Part shown: piece after piece, positions 45,108 to 56,561 of the stretch
How the letters are laid out: each line of letters begins with the position of its first letter
Numbering within the stretch: the stretch's first letter is position 1
Source: Zasmidium citrigriseum
Lineage: Eukaryota; Ascomycota; Dothideomycetes; Mycosphaerellales; Mycosphaerellaceae
Direction: 5' to 3'
Length of the DNA stretch: 64,000 bases
Assembly (NCBI GenBank): GCA_002786025.1
Contig: NHNW01000004.1
Coordinates: 744,001-808,000 of the forward strand
Translations under genes and position numbers: made by a program
Notes under the pieces: model-generated
Told to the model about the DNA's origin: nothing
The model's input: the letters and a program-made list of their open reading frames with translations, nothing else
Databases searched by the model: none

Positions 45108-45521
45108 GATCAAGGAGTGTGAACTGTGGTGTTGTGATCCGGGTCCTAGAATCCCCGGCTTTGATGTGATGGAGATGATATTGATTGTGATTTTGCAGTA
45201 GCTGGAGATGGAAGAGAGGTCGTCGCATTAAGCGCACAATTGGCAGGGTTGTTAGCCGCGCGCTTGGCCAATTCGATCGGCTAGCGCGCTTGATCCCGTC
45301 GCCCCGTTCCCCTAGCGACTTCACCGTCTCAAGTCGTAGCGATTGCAATATGGATGATGTAAAGGACAGGATTTACCGCCGACTCTCGCGTGAGCAAGAC
45401 AATCTTACCAACCTCACAGCACTGTCCTGCAAGCTTCCTCCCTGGATTAATAGAATCCTCAGCCCGCGTGGCACTATCAGCTCGAAGACAAACGCCGCAT
45501 ACTCAAGACACCCCTAAAGAC
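45108..45521. promoter_or_regulatory. Shared divergent promoter, with an upstream ORF
   Basis: The 414 bases separate the divergent starts of RQT4 and the DUF2461-like gene. An ATG-led frame of 55 codons (45350-45517, MDDVKDRIYRRLSREQDNLT) ends 4 bases before the main ATG at 45522 and may act as an upstream ORF if transcription starts before 45350. Confidence 0.45.
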
Positions 45522-48500
45522 ATGCCACGCAGATCAGGACGACTTTCCAATGGCGGCGGGCCAGTGACTAAACACAAGCGAGCTGCATCCGGCTCAGCTG
45601 CGGCGAACACGATGGCAAAGCGTCCGAAGAAGCAGCAGGCCACACCTACCAAAAGCCAGTACTTTGCGGAAGGCGATGGTGGCGACGCAGGCACCGAAGA
45701 CGAGGATGACGACGAGCCTGAATCCCCATCCGCAGATGAAACAGCTTCGGAATTTGGTGGAGGTAGCGAAGAGGCGTCGCCGGAGCCTGAGGAAGATGAG
45801 GAAGAGGACGACGACAGCGACGATGCAACTCCCCGCGGCAAAGGCTCGTCGCAACCCACTCGAGTCTGGAAACCCGGCACCAAGAGCGGTCTTGGCCCTG
45901 GACAGCAGCTGGTAGTGAAGAAACCGAAGGCTCGTCCGGCGGGCAAGACACCCTATACTGACGAGACAATCCACCCCAACACCATGCTGTTTCTGGGAGA
46001 ACTCAAGGCCAACAATGAGAGATCTTGGCTCAAGCGTAAGTTGCCCTTTTCTCCTTGCCCTGGAAGAATGGAGAATTCTCCCGTTTTCAATCTGGTCCTG
46101 TCCCACATACAACACCATGCGAGCTGCAGCGTGTGAGCGTCAAAATCACCAGGCGCAACTTGCCAGCTGCACGACCCAAATCCATCACATCTGCATGTGG
46201 ATGGTTATACCTCCATCACAATTGCGACTGTCAAAAGGACATGTCACTCGAAGCGAATCCACAGGAGCGTCACTGGTCTGGTGGAACTTGCTTCAATGGT
46301 CGAGGAGCAGGCCACAGCTCCGCCTGCAGCCCAGGACTGCCAATGAGTTGACCTGGCCTCCCTTCCTCAGCGCCGTGAAACGCAGCACGGCAAGGATGCA
46401 GGAGATGTGCCTACACGGCGGCTGCTCCATTGGCCATCAAATTTCGGACTTGAGTATACAAGGACATCCTGGATTATGGTCCGGACATGTTGTCATTCAC
46501 AGCAACCAGTTCGAATACGACACCCTCCCGGTCTCATGTTGTGCAAGGGGCGCGTCGTGCCGACCCACACCCAATGTAACCGACGACGGGAGAATCCGCG
46601 AGATACCCCCGGGGTGTGCACGATCTATCGCGGATGCAGCGTGCCGGTCCTCGCGAGATGCAAGCCAAGCAGACATGCCAACACATCGCACGACCGTCTG
46701 TCAACCTTACCAGAAGAAGACAAGCTAACATGAGGATTGTGCAGTGCATGACGCCGAGTTTCGACAGGCCGAAAACGACTGGCACAGCTTCGTGGAGAAA
46801 ATGACTGAGAAACTGACCGAAATAGACGATACTGTGCCTGAACTACCAGTCAAAGACGTGTCAGTGAAAGAATGTCCGAACAGATGGGATCAGCAGTTGA
46901 CGAGAGCACAGAATCTTCAGAGTCTACAGAGATGTTCGCTTCTCGAAGGAAAAGACTCCCTACAAGGTTGGTTGGCACTTCGGCACCCTCTCCCCGCCGC
47001 GGCAGGACGCAAGCTGCATGCATAGACCACTTTCGCTAACGCGTTTTAGCCCTGGTTCTCAGCAGCATGGTGGGTGTGCTGCAATACACGTTTGCCCTTG
47101 CACAAGAAGCTGAGATTGAGGCACAGGTCCCGCACAGGTCGGAAGTCGACGTATGCCCATTACTACGTTCAGATTGCTCCAAAGAAGAGCTTCGTAGGTA
47201 AGTGCTTTTCCATCACGTGATTGACACGAATCGCTGCGACGGATCGTCCAAGCGTTCGTTTTGGCTTTCGACCAAGGCTGTCCAATGCTGCAAGACTGCA
47301 TATATCAAAGCAGCCGGCACAGATGGATCGAGGGCCAAACAAGCGGTGCATCGACCATCCCAATGACGGTGTAGAACTACCGTGTTCGGGGGCACTTCAA
47401 ACGCTGCCAACGATGACCGAGTGCTTCCGCTCGACACCGCCAAAGCACGTCCACCATGATGACGGCCTCCTATTCATGGGGTTTGCACTGCCAGGAGAGC
47501 ATATATAGCGGCGCTGTTGTCCTGTGACCATCTATTCTCTTCATCCTAGCTCTTCTTGCGTGTGCAGCGCCAGTGGTATCGTCAAAGCAGTTGGTGGTTA
47601 AACTTTCCGACCCTGGAGGTCGCTGGACGGCGTGGAAAGGGTTGCTGTTTAGCCTGAGCAATGGGCTGAAGCATCGTTGGCGCAACGCGTCGTTGACGAG
47701 CCGGATCGTTGCGATTCGAGCGAGACGAAGGTGTTGGGAAGGAAGGACTCGAACTGCTTCTTGTCAGCACAGGAGAGAATGGCTGTGAGGACCGCGGAAT
47801 CCGTCTCGTCCTTTCCAGGTGGCGCTTGACCATCGGAGCGGCTCGCGGGCAAGTCGGGCCTGAACGCTGAGGAACATGTGTTTGCCGAGCCGACTGTGCG
47901 CCGGCTTCAGCGGTGTCCAACGTCATGCAATTGCTCTGGTTTTGAGTCTCTGGCTTTCTCCCAAGCAGAGGGATATGAGTTGCCGCTCTTCCGACTCTTC
48001 TTTGCGCTGATATTGCGAGACTGGTCCTCTTACAAACCCCACCGGCCAACTCGAAGCTCTTTCCTCGCGTGCGGAGAAGAAGATCGACCATCGCAACAGC
48101 GCCTGACACCGCAGCGGCGGGACACCAAGATCGAGAGGCAGGCCAAGTGGAGCGAGCAGATGGCACAGGCATAGCCATGCGGAGAACCGCGTGAAGGGAG
48201 CCTCGAAGGCTCGTATTGGCGAAGCGACTGCAGCGGCGCGCAATGTCTTGCGACAGAGAACTTCTGAGCAATAAGAGGAGGGCTCGGCCGTGACAACAGC
48301 GAGTTCTAGTCGTTTCGCAGGCGCAGAATAGCTATTGAGCGCGGAAGAGAGCTCATAAGGCAGCGGAGTGGCTCGTGGGCTTCGTCGACGGCACCTGCGA
48401 TCAGAGGCCTATGAGCAGTGGATGCTGCTCAGAGAACACATGTCAGTAGTGGATTCTGTGGCACCATATCCCGAAACTCTGGACAGCTGCAAGTCAGACG

Positions 48501-50890
48501 ACTTGAAATACCAAGCAAAGGACAAATTGCACCACACGGTCTCCTGGATAGTACCCTGGGAATCGCCAATTCTGAAAGGCAGGACCCAGCGATGAACTCT
48601 TCTCATGCGGCCTCATACGGAGGCGACACTCGCCCTGCTTGGATTTGTCCCATTTCCCGTGGTTTGGCTAGCAACTTGGCCATAGAGTGTGCAAGCGTGG
48701 TCCAGACGCCTTGCAACTGCTGCTCTGCTGAAGGTAGAGCTTTCAGGCGTCCATCAAGAGAAGAACGCTGAAGAGAACAGTGGCTTTCGCTCTCAACCTC
48801 TCGGGGGCGATGTCACTCAGCGAGAAGGCCTCTGGCTCCAGTCAAAGCGTTGAATCAACAGGGGCTAAAGAACGAGCTGAGCGCGGACCAAGCATGAAGA
48901 AATTCACCGCCTACAGTGCGGACAGTCTTCAGCAATGGCCTTCGCACATCTTTCACATCAGAGCCACCTCGTCAGGGTGCCCGTGGATGCAATCGTTTTC
49001 TCCGAGCCTGACTCGAGCCACTGATCTGGCTGACCGTCGGATATGATCGCTGCTCTTGCCTCTGCAATGTCTGCATGCAGTCCGCGGCTCTTTAAAAATA
49101 TCAGCGCTAGACATCGAATAGCCTGCCAGCTCTTCGAGGTCGTCTTGTCGAGTTGAGGGCGATTGCTCGGGCATCGACGCGTCATGGCGGCCTCGTCAGG
49201 CGTTAGGTCCCGGGTTCTCGAGCATCGTCTGGTCATCTAACAGCGCGCGTGGCTCTGAAGATGTTTGTTGCTCTGCTAAATCAGTCACTGACCCTCTCTT
49301 CTAGGTGGTGGAATATGGCACCCTGACGCTGGGCCTATCGCGTCGTTGAGACAGTCGATCGACAGCAACGCGAGGGGCATCAAGAACGTCCTTCTAGACG
49401 ATGGCATCCGCAAGGAGTTCCTCAGCGATGCGAAGAAGACCGACGCAGCCGTCGTCAAGGCTTTTGCGAAGAGCAATGCCGACAATGCCTTGAAGTCGAA
49501 ACCGAAGGTGAGTGTCTTTCTCTTCCCAACAGTCATCCAAGTCTCCCTTGCCCAAACCCCCTCCTACCCCTAGCAGCATAAGCAGAGCCAGGTTGCGACG
49601 ACCGTGGTCTACTCATGGCACTGCGCGTGCTCTTCTCCGATCGTATCGACGAAGGTGATCTGTCGCGACGGGGGGGCCAAGGCAGACGGGTGGTGATCGA
49701 TGGATAAAGGAGTTGAACTGCGCGAAAAAGAACGACATCATCACCACTAACGGACGGCCACGTCGTGCACGCAAGACATTGATGGTCGAAGAAAGAAAAG
49801 AGTTGCAACAGTGTGCCGCCGGAGTCCTGGGAACTGTCGACTCGAGTCTCGGATACTCTACGGCGTGGCCCGTCTCGCCCTCACCCGTTCCCGGAAAAGC
49901 AGCGACGAACGTTCCACACTTTTAACGCCTTTTAAGGGATCATGCTGGTCCTAGAGACCAGAGCTTCCACCAGAAGACTATTGATACAGAGCTGTTGCTT
50001 CTCCTGCTTTAGAAGAAGTCCTCACTGCGACCTAGAGAAGACAACAGGCCACGCCGCAGACTCGCTTGCTCATCTGGGCACCAGCTGGACCCCCAACGAA
50101 GCACCGCGAGCGGAGGGGGGCTGGCACGGCTCATCGCCATGTCCTTCGCCTGCCCGGCCTGCAGGCTCTTCTGCAGCTTTCTGCCGCCCCCATCACACTC
50201 CACTGCATTCCTTAGCGCGTCTTTTCTCCTGCCATTTCCCACTTTCATCGCTTGCGTTTGCGGTTGCTCTTTCCTCACTAACTGTGCGCTCCTTAGGGCT
50301 TCGATGCGGACCACCCAGACATCGAACTCCTTCGCCTGCGAAATTACACAATCGGCCGCTCCCTTTCCGATGACGAAGTCTTGGGGGTGAAGGGCATGCA
50401 GAGGATTGCCGAGTTGCTGGGCGCTTTGAAACCTTTTGTGAGTTCTTCCTTTTACTTTCTGCTTTGGGGCTGCTGCGGGTTCCTGTTCTGTGGTTGACGC
50501 TGAGTGAACCATGGGACGCGCAAAGTCAATTCTGACTGAGCCGCGCGATCTTCCCGCGCGCCTGTCTGGCTGATTCTGTGGTTCTTCGTGAACCTGTTTC
50601 GCGAGCTGTACCAATCTTTGCAAAACCCTGTTCGTGTCTTAAGCGCTAGGGCAACGGACGCGTGCAGTGTGCAGGGACGAATCTCCAATCTTTGCCTGTC
50701 TTTGCGACAAGACGATATATGCTGTGCTACATATTTGTGGATAAGGCTGTCTGCTGACCTTGAGCAGGTCACTTTTCTGAATTCCGTTGTGATGCCTGAT
50801 GACCCGGCATCTGAAGAGGAGTCGTCTAGTGACGAGGAAGAAGACGAAGAGGAGGAGGATGGGTCTGACGAGGATGAGGAGGAGGAGTAG
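45522..50890 (+). CDS. DUF2461 (TIGR02453-like) protein with giant introns
   Basis: Eight exons: 45522-46035, 46745-46859, 46912-46966, 47050-47069, 47127-47197, 49305-49507, 50297-50437 and 50768-50890, coding for 413 residues. All junctions keep the frame, and every intron has GT..AG ends with a CTAAC/CTGAC-like branch. The head is basic, then acidic (EEDEEEDDDSDDATP region). The DUF2461 domain reads IHPNTMLFLGELKANNERSW, HDAEFRQAENDWHSFVEKM, IFRVYRDVRFSKEKTPYKP with WFSAAWSRTGRKSTYAHYYV, GGGIWHPDAGPIASLRQSID and DADHPDIELLRLRNYTIGR; the tail is acidic (EEEDEEEEDGSDEDEEEE). The family's function is unknown. The intron sizes, 709, 52, 83, 57, 2107, 789 and 330 nt, are unlike every other gene here. 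Confidence 0.9.
46036..46744 (+). other. 709-nt intron of the DUF2461-like gene
   Basis: Donor GTAAGT, branch GCTAACA, acceptor GCAG. No nested gene, inverted repeat or mobile-element signature recognised. Confidence 0.75.
47198..49304 (+). other. 2107-nt intron of the DUF2461-like gene
   Basis: Donor GTAAGT, acceptor CTTCTAG with CACTGACC just upstream. The flanking exons encode consecutive parts of one domain (APKKSFVG joined to GGIWHPDAG), so this is intronic. The inside has a long minus-strand frame without an ATG start (48271-47582) and short plus-strand frames, none resembling a known protein. An old insertion is likely but no boundary repeats were identified. Confidence 0.8.
49508..50296 (+). 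other. 789-nt intron of the DUF2461-like gene
   Basis: Donor GTGAGT, branch CACTAACT, acceptor CCTTAG. The flanking exons join KSKPK to GFDADHPDI. No nested feature recognised. Confidence 0.75.
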
Positions 50891-53060
50891 TTGCACGACG
50901 TGACTACAGGCTAGAGGCGTGGACAGATGTGTGTTCTTTGCGAGAAGGAGTTTGAATTTGGTTAGAAAAATCGTCCGCTCCTTTATGATGCTTTTTTGGG
51001 CGTTTCTCTAAACGTTTAAGAGTCGCAAGACGTCGTTCAAGGCATCGCAGCCAGGATGTCATATTTTTTCGCTAGAGGCCACTCACTCTAGTTCGCTATA
51101 GAATCACATGTCGCAGTCTGCGGTGAGGGAGTATGCTAGTACTTAGGTACCGAGAGACTTGAGAACCAGCGGACTTGTGGAAGCTGAAGACGGACTCTTG
51201 CATGGCGACCAGGTGTATCTTGAAGAATACAATCCAACGACTGCATGACTGCCACAGGCAGGTACATCGTCTCTCGTTGCCCAGAACTGGCAACATTGGC
51301 CTTGGTCCCAAGGTCATCGACTCCACGTACTCCGCCAGACTGTGAGGCGTAGTGTACATTGTCACTAATCGCATCGCGACAACCATTCTCGTCACTGACC
51401 TCAATCGAATGCATGACTTCAGCACTGGAACCACGTTTCCCTACCACCGCATACATGCTGTGCGTCGTCAAACATGCGCTGGCGAGCAAGAAGAGCGCAT
51501 ACGCCTCTCGCGTCGCATAGGGTAAGGTCCGCCAGACCCCGTTGCAAGCGAAACTCTGTCTCACTCTTCTCGTTCTCTGACTCGATCGAGCCTGAGCCTG
51601 TTTGACGGACCGTTCCTAGGCTCGCAGCAGCGGCCCATCACGTGAGACGCTTTTCGACCACTTGTGCTCACGAGGATCGGCGATTTGGGCAGAAGTGAGC
51701 TCGACGTGCGTGCTTCGGTTGGAGGCTGATGCCGCGCCCGCCCGGGGTGTTGCTCTAGGTCGATGTTGGCGAAAGTCTCGCCGCCGTTGCCCGCCCGTCG
51801 AGAGGGAGAGAGAGCCGTTCCGCTTTTCGTCTTCGTCATGCATGTACTCTGAACGAGGGTCATCCCAGGAAGTCTGGCGTGAAGTGCTGACGAGAGCTTC
51901 CGTTTCTGTGTCGTAGGTTTGGCAGGCGGTGGAGTTTTGGGATTCCGAGGACTGAGCCAGTTGTTTGTCGTGTCGGGGGCGGGATGATAATCGGCCACTC
52001 CAGCCTGATAAATCGCAGACCCTCGTCTCATTAGAGTTCTATAAGCGCCGGGTCGAGCCGGGCCTAAATGCCGAGTGCTGATGAGATTGATACGCGAAGT
52101 CCATGCTGTGTCACGGTGCAAGGAGTGTATCAATATGTCGAGGCAGGCTGCAGAGGTCTCATGCAGCGCGCTTGGTGGTCTTACACTAGTGTGCGGTCGA
52201 CCGCCTGTATATGTCGCATGATCCTGGACGCTGGCTTCACAGCGTCTGGCGAAGCACAAGCGAATGCAGTCAGGCGAAGACAGGCAATCCGGACGAGCAA
52301 GTTCGTGGCCGGCATCATCAGAGAGCAGGGCATGTCCGGGCAAGCTGTCGCTTCTGCATACCAGGGTCATCGTCTCCCATCCCTTGCCTGGTTGGGGCGG
52401 AGCAAGTTCGTTCAGCGAGGTTTGATTCGATGTTTGGACGAAGCTGTGAGTGTCCTTCGTTCCAGTCTGATTGAGCGTGCCAGTGAAAGCCAATGGTCAT
52501 CGTGATGGCCTGACGATGTTTGTGTGTCGAGATGGGATGATGTTGTGGCGAGTGTTGTTAAGGGAGGACGTCCTTTACTTGTGTGACCTGATGTCCTGGT
52601 TGGTTTGAACCGCCTATCCGTCATGGGGTCTGCCGCCGCTCCAACATTCTTGCATGCCCGTACGCCCATGCACAGAGCCGGACGCGCCGTTCCTTCCCGT
52701 GACAGCTGTGGAGGCTTTCCGGGAACATGGGGCATGTCTGTATGCATCAAGGCCTAGAAGTGGTTGTAAGTCGAGCGATGAGAACGAAGTGGAGTAGTGG
52801 GATTGAAAATGAAAAGTGATAGGGAGTAGAGATGCATGAGCGATCCCCAAACAAGTCCCTACACTTGGGGACTGGAGCAGCTCGCCCATTCGTGCGTGCA
52901 TGCTTAGCCTGTCAAGCGAACGGGCATACGTATAAAGCCTGTGCTCTACGCAGGTGCCCATCTTCCCTCCACCCTCTCATCTCTTTACTTCCAAGTCTTC
53001 GACTTCTCGAAAAGTCCAGCAAGAATTGGATCTCGCCCGTTCATCAGGCTCGATCATCGT
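50891..53060. other. Gene-poor stretch
   Basis: About 2.2 kb without a supported gene. A minus-strand frame of 310 codons (52493-51561) lacks an ATG at its head and any recognisable domain; an adjoining minus-strand frame (51564-51136) has one hydrophobic stretch. A TATAAA at about 52934-52939 could serve the transcript proposed at 53069-53502. Confidence 0.4.
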
Positions 53061-53068
53061 ATCCATCG

Positions 53069-53502
53069 GTCAGTATGTCTTTCCAATCTGCATTCCACTT
53101 ACATACTAACATGTCTCATAGGCTCTCTTGGACAAATCTCCCTCGCCGAAGTCGACTCAAGCATCTCTTCGGAAGCGTCCCTTCCCGCTGCCTCGAGCAC
53201 AGGCAAAGTCGTCGGCAGCAAACGATACGGGACCTTCCTTAAGGTTCGGCACTGCAACGCACGCTCAGCCAGCCTTCCTGTCCACAAGGTTACTGACGGC
53301 TGCAGCGGCCCACTCCCATCCGAGATCCCAAGCAGGTTCGAGGTGCATCGGCCTTGAGTCCAGCAAAGTAAGTTCATCGCTTTTCATACCCAAGAGCCAA
53401 GACGTGCATCGAGCTGCCTCCAACCACCGCCGGCAGCTGCGGTACGTCTACCGTATGGGAGACATTCGACAGCAAGTCACACGGCATCGTGGCATACTGT
53501 AG
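53069..53502 (+). other. Possible small spliced transcript
   Basis: Good splice signals without a known protein: donor GTATGT at 53073 (or GTCAGT at 53069), branch TACTAAC and acceptor CATAG at 53121; then an open stretch 53122-53367 (82 codons, Ser/Pro/Ala-rich, ALLDKSPSPKSTQASLRKR); then donor AAA|GTAAGT at 53368 and a possible acceptor ATTCGACAG at 53472 that leads to a stop at 53500-53502. A TATAAA lies about 135 bases upstream. No start codon fits well, so it may be a non-coding RNA, a spliced leader of a longer gene, or chance. Confidence 0.3.
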
Positions 53503-54840
53503 CGTCCCCATAGCGGTACGAGGTATGGCGAATAAATAGCTGCTGACGATCGGGGCACCCTGACGTCAAGAAGAACCGGCCATGCATTCTCGCCCAATAC
53601 ATTTCGAGGTCCATTTTGCTGATTGGTCGGTCTAGCAGATTTCTGCAGTGGACGGCGGTGCACGAACGGCACGGTCAAGCTGGGCGGTGAAGGCTCAAAG
53701 TCACGACCTCTGGTAAGCAAGGTTCTCCTCGTATCATTCACCCTCCAGCCCAGCGGCCAGTGGCAGGCGCGACCGGGCTGCACCACATCTCCCTGCTGTC
53801 GCGTGGCAAGGACGGAAGGGCCGAGCAGCAGCAGATCGCCAGCGAGCGCGGGTATTGGCCGCGAGTCGCATGCTTTTCCTGCCGGCCTCTTAGCGTGCTG
53901 ATGGTCATCTCGCTTCCTGATTTGCAGACCAGCTGACCAGTGAGAACAGGCAAAAGCTGGCCGCGCGACTGTGGCCGTCTGGCGTGGACCGAGTACCATT
54001 CCCTGGGAACGAGCGCGGTGAAACAACGCGGCTCCATCTCACCACTCCACCAGTCGTCGGCGGTCGAAAACCTCGGCAGCGGCAGACGACGCTGCAGGTT
54101 GACGAGAATATTGACAGGCTCCCTGGTAAGTTGCATCAATCCCTACTTGTCCATTCGCCCAACCCCCCGGCTGCATATGCAGCGTGCTCGTGCGGCGGCA
54201 CGACCCCGAAGCCTTTGCAGGATCGGCGGCGCTGGTCAGCTTGGGAACGCGAAGGAACCTTCGCCACGCCACGCCGCAGCCCGCAGCGCAGCTCGAGCTT
54301 GCGACGAGCGTGAGGGTCGAAGGGCAGATGCGGTGCCGGCACCTCTGAAGGCGAGCCAGTGATTGGCAACAACGGCTGGTTCGCTTGGTTCGCTGGTTCC
54401 AGTCGCGGGGACGAGTGACGGCGACGGCAGCAGCAGCGTCGTCACACTTCGCCTGGTGTCGCGGTGCTCGAGCCTTCTTCAATCCCGCTGACCCAGTGTC
54501 CTGGAACCGCGCCCATCACTTCTTTTCCTTCGACAATTCTTCGATGCGCGCTGTCACGCTCTAATACATCGCCCAGCATTACATCACCCTTGCGCGACCG
54601 CGCCTGCGCTGCGAACCGCTTCAGCTGCTGTGCGACTGCCCGACCACGCCCTCGGTGCTGCCGCCGCCCTTTCCTTCACGGCCCGGACCTCGACCTGTAC
54701 GACCTCTGAATTTTGCTTCGCGCTGTGCATTTCCATTTCCGCAAGGCTGCCCGCGCACCCGTCTGTCCGCCCGCCCGTCGTGAGCGTCTCATATCGATCA
54801 AGAACACCACCCTCACCATACACCCCCGGTCGCCGCCACG
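53503..54840. other. Intergenic, no gene seen
   Basis: About 1.3 kb upstream of the Zn2Cys6 gene's leader; pyrimidine-rich near 54480-54700. No gene supported. Confidence 0.4.
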
Positions 54841-55041
54841 ATGAATCCGCCGAACAACAACGATCCAAACAACCCCAACAACCCGAACAATCCGAATAAT
54901 CCAAACAACAACCCAAACAACCAACCACCGCCAAACACCTACCCCAATATGCAACCCAATCCGAACGCCAACTACCAGCAATGGTCGCCGCAACCTCCAA
55001 ATGGCCAGTACAGACCAAACCCACCCGTAAGTTCTCTCTAA
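54841..55041 (+). CDS. Asn/Pro-repeat upstream ORF or 5' exon
   Basis: ATG-led frame of 66 codons made of NP/PNN repeats (MNPPNNNDPNNPNN and similar). A strong donor GTAAGT lies inside it at 55027. Splicing in frame to the Zn2Cys6 coding region is not straightforward: no AG lies between 55103 and the ATG at 55257, and a TGA at 55134-55136 closes that frame. A skip to an AG within the next exon (for example 55335) would be in frame. I therefore list it as an upstream ORF or an alternative first exon. Confidence 0.4.
   Translation: MNPPNNNDPNNPNNPNNPNNPNNNPNNQPPPNTYPNMQPNPNANYQQWSPQPPNGQYRPNPPVSSL
54845..54960 (+). repeat. Asn/Pro codon repeats
   Basis: Tandem AACCCx/AACAAy units encoding NPNN repeats within the upstream ORF at 54841. 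Confidence 0.65.
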
Positions 55042-55256
55042 ACTCAAGTCGGGCTGTTGCAGCGCGCCAAGAGCGAGCCGTGACCAGCTCTACGTTCCAC
55101 AGCGTGCTCGCTTCCACTTTGCACCTTGATTTCTGAACCCTGCCTGCCTGCCTACTCCGGCGCTTCATCATCATCATCCACATCACCGCCGCACTTTTTC
55201 CCTCAACCCAACTCCCCCGCCGCGCTCTTTCCGCACGTGCAATCAATCAATCCACC

Positions 55257-56561
55257 ATGGGCGGCAATGCCATCGACCCCGCGCTCGCGTCCGACGACAA
55301 TGTTGAGAACAGCACTGATCAAGATGGCAAACAGCTTACACCCAACTCGCAGGCAGGCCAGCCGCAAGTCAACCCGCCCATGACGATGCACCCTCCGCCA
55401 GACCGCTACCAGCTGCCGCCTGTCTACCCGCCGACCTACCCTCCGCAGCAGATGGGAGGCTACCCGCCAACCCAGCCTGCTCCACGCCAGCGAACTGCCA
55501 TTGCATGTCGCTACTGTCGTCGCCGCAAGGTATGCGTCGCAAACCCATCTTGCAAACGTCACGCGACTGACATTACTCCAGATCCGCTGCTCTGGCTTCG
55601 ACCAGTCTGAGGACGGCCGCTGCACCAACTGCGTGCGCTTCTCGCAAGAGTGTATCTTCACTCCCGTGAGCGCGCAGACTCAGGCTTTCGTTCCTGCGCA
55701 CGCGCTGTATCGGGGCCAGAACGCACCGGCGAACCAGCCGCTGTATGGCGCATACGGCCAGCCTCTCCCACCGCACGCGAACCGCGATCAGCAGCAGCAG
55801 TATCCTCAGCAGCAACCCGGCCAGTATCCCCCGACGCCGCAGGGCTATCAGCAGCAGCCCATGTATCAGCAGCCGCCTCCTCCAGGCGCTCCTCAGATGC
55901 AAGGTACGAATTCCGAAGCTGGTCGCAAGCGGCCAAACGACGAGCCACACACACCTACCCACCCGCCACCCAACCCGGGCGCGCACGCGCAAATGCCTCA
56001 GCATCGCGGTGCAGGTGGTGACGGGTATCCATACCCAGATCCATCTGGTCAACCTCTTGCTGGTGCGTCGCCCGCTTCTTCTACTGCCTCCTATTATCAT
56101 CCCTATCCTCCCCAGCCATACTACACCCAGCCCATGGCCCAGGCGCGTCGTGCGTCGCCGCAGAGTGCGTACTCGTACGATGGCTCGCGTGCGTCTTCGT
56201 CGCCGCACACGCTTGGGCCTCCGGGCACTCCCAACAATTTTCATCCACCTGGCATGATGATGTCTCGTGATGGTCGCGCTCCTCCGACGTCCGCGGCCAA
56301 CGCCCAGTATCCAGGCGTCAAGATCAACGATCTCGTCGGCCAGGGGAAGCAAGAGGGGCGCACCTTCACGGACAATACCATGGTCCAGGCCCTCAATCGT
56401 GGCCCAAAATAGCAGGACAGAAGCTGACCCGTTCAGCAGAAAACGACGCCAATGGCAATGTCGCGAAAGAGGCGGTGCGTAAGAACAACACGAGGGATTT
56501 TGGCGTTCAAGTGAACATTCCGACACCGCCAAAGGAGCGGGACTCCAGGAAGGACGGATAA
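55257..56561 (+). CDS. Zn2Cys6 transcription factor with Gln/Pro-rich body
   Basis: Preferred exons 55257-55529, 55582-56398 and 56437-56561, 404 residues. The 52-nt intron (GTATGC..CTCCAG) sits inside the zinc cluster, giving RTAIACRYCRRRKIRCSGFD followed by CTNCVRFSQECIFTP: C-x2-C-x6-C then C-x2-C-x6-C. The body is rich in Gln, Pro and Tyr (QQQYPQQQPGQYPPTPQGYQ), a typical activation-type region. Without the last, 38-nt intron (GTGGCC, branch GCTGACC, TTCAG) the protein would stop at 56412. The downstream frame ENDANGNVAKEAV to VQVNIPTPPKERDS looks clearly coding, which supports that intron. The target genes are unknown. Confidence 0.82.

Noticed and set aside
47582..48271. Minus-strand frame of 229 codons in the 2.1-kb intron as a nested gene
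   Set aside because: It opens with TTG rather than ATG and is low-complexity Ser/Arg/Pro sequence with no family; mentioned only as a property of the intron.
51561..52493. Minus-strand open frame of 310 codons
   Set aside because: No ATG at its head, no recognisable domain, no splice or promoter support, and a plus-strand frame overlaps it; long G/C-rich frames of this kind arise by chance.
55573..56532. Minus-strand open frame of 319 codons
   Set aside because: Antisense to the Gln/Pro-rich coding region of the Zn2Cys6 factor; its Arg-rich content simply mirrors that composition.
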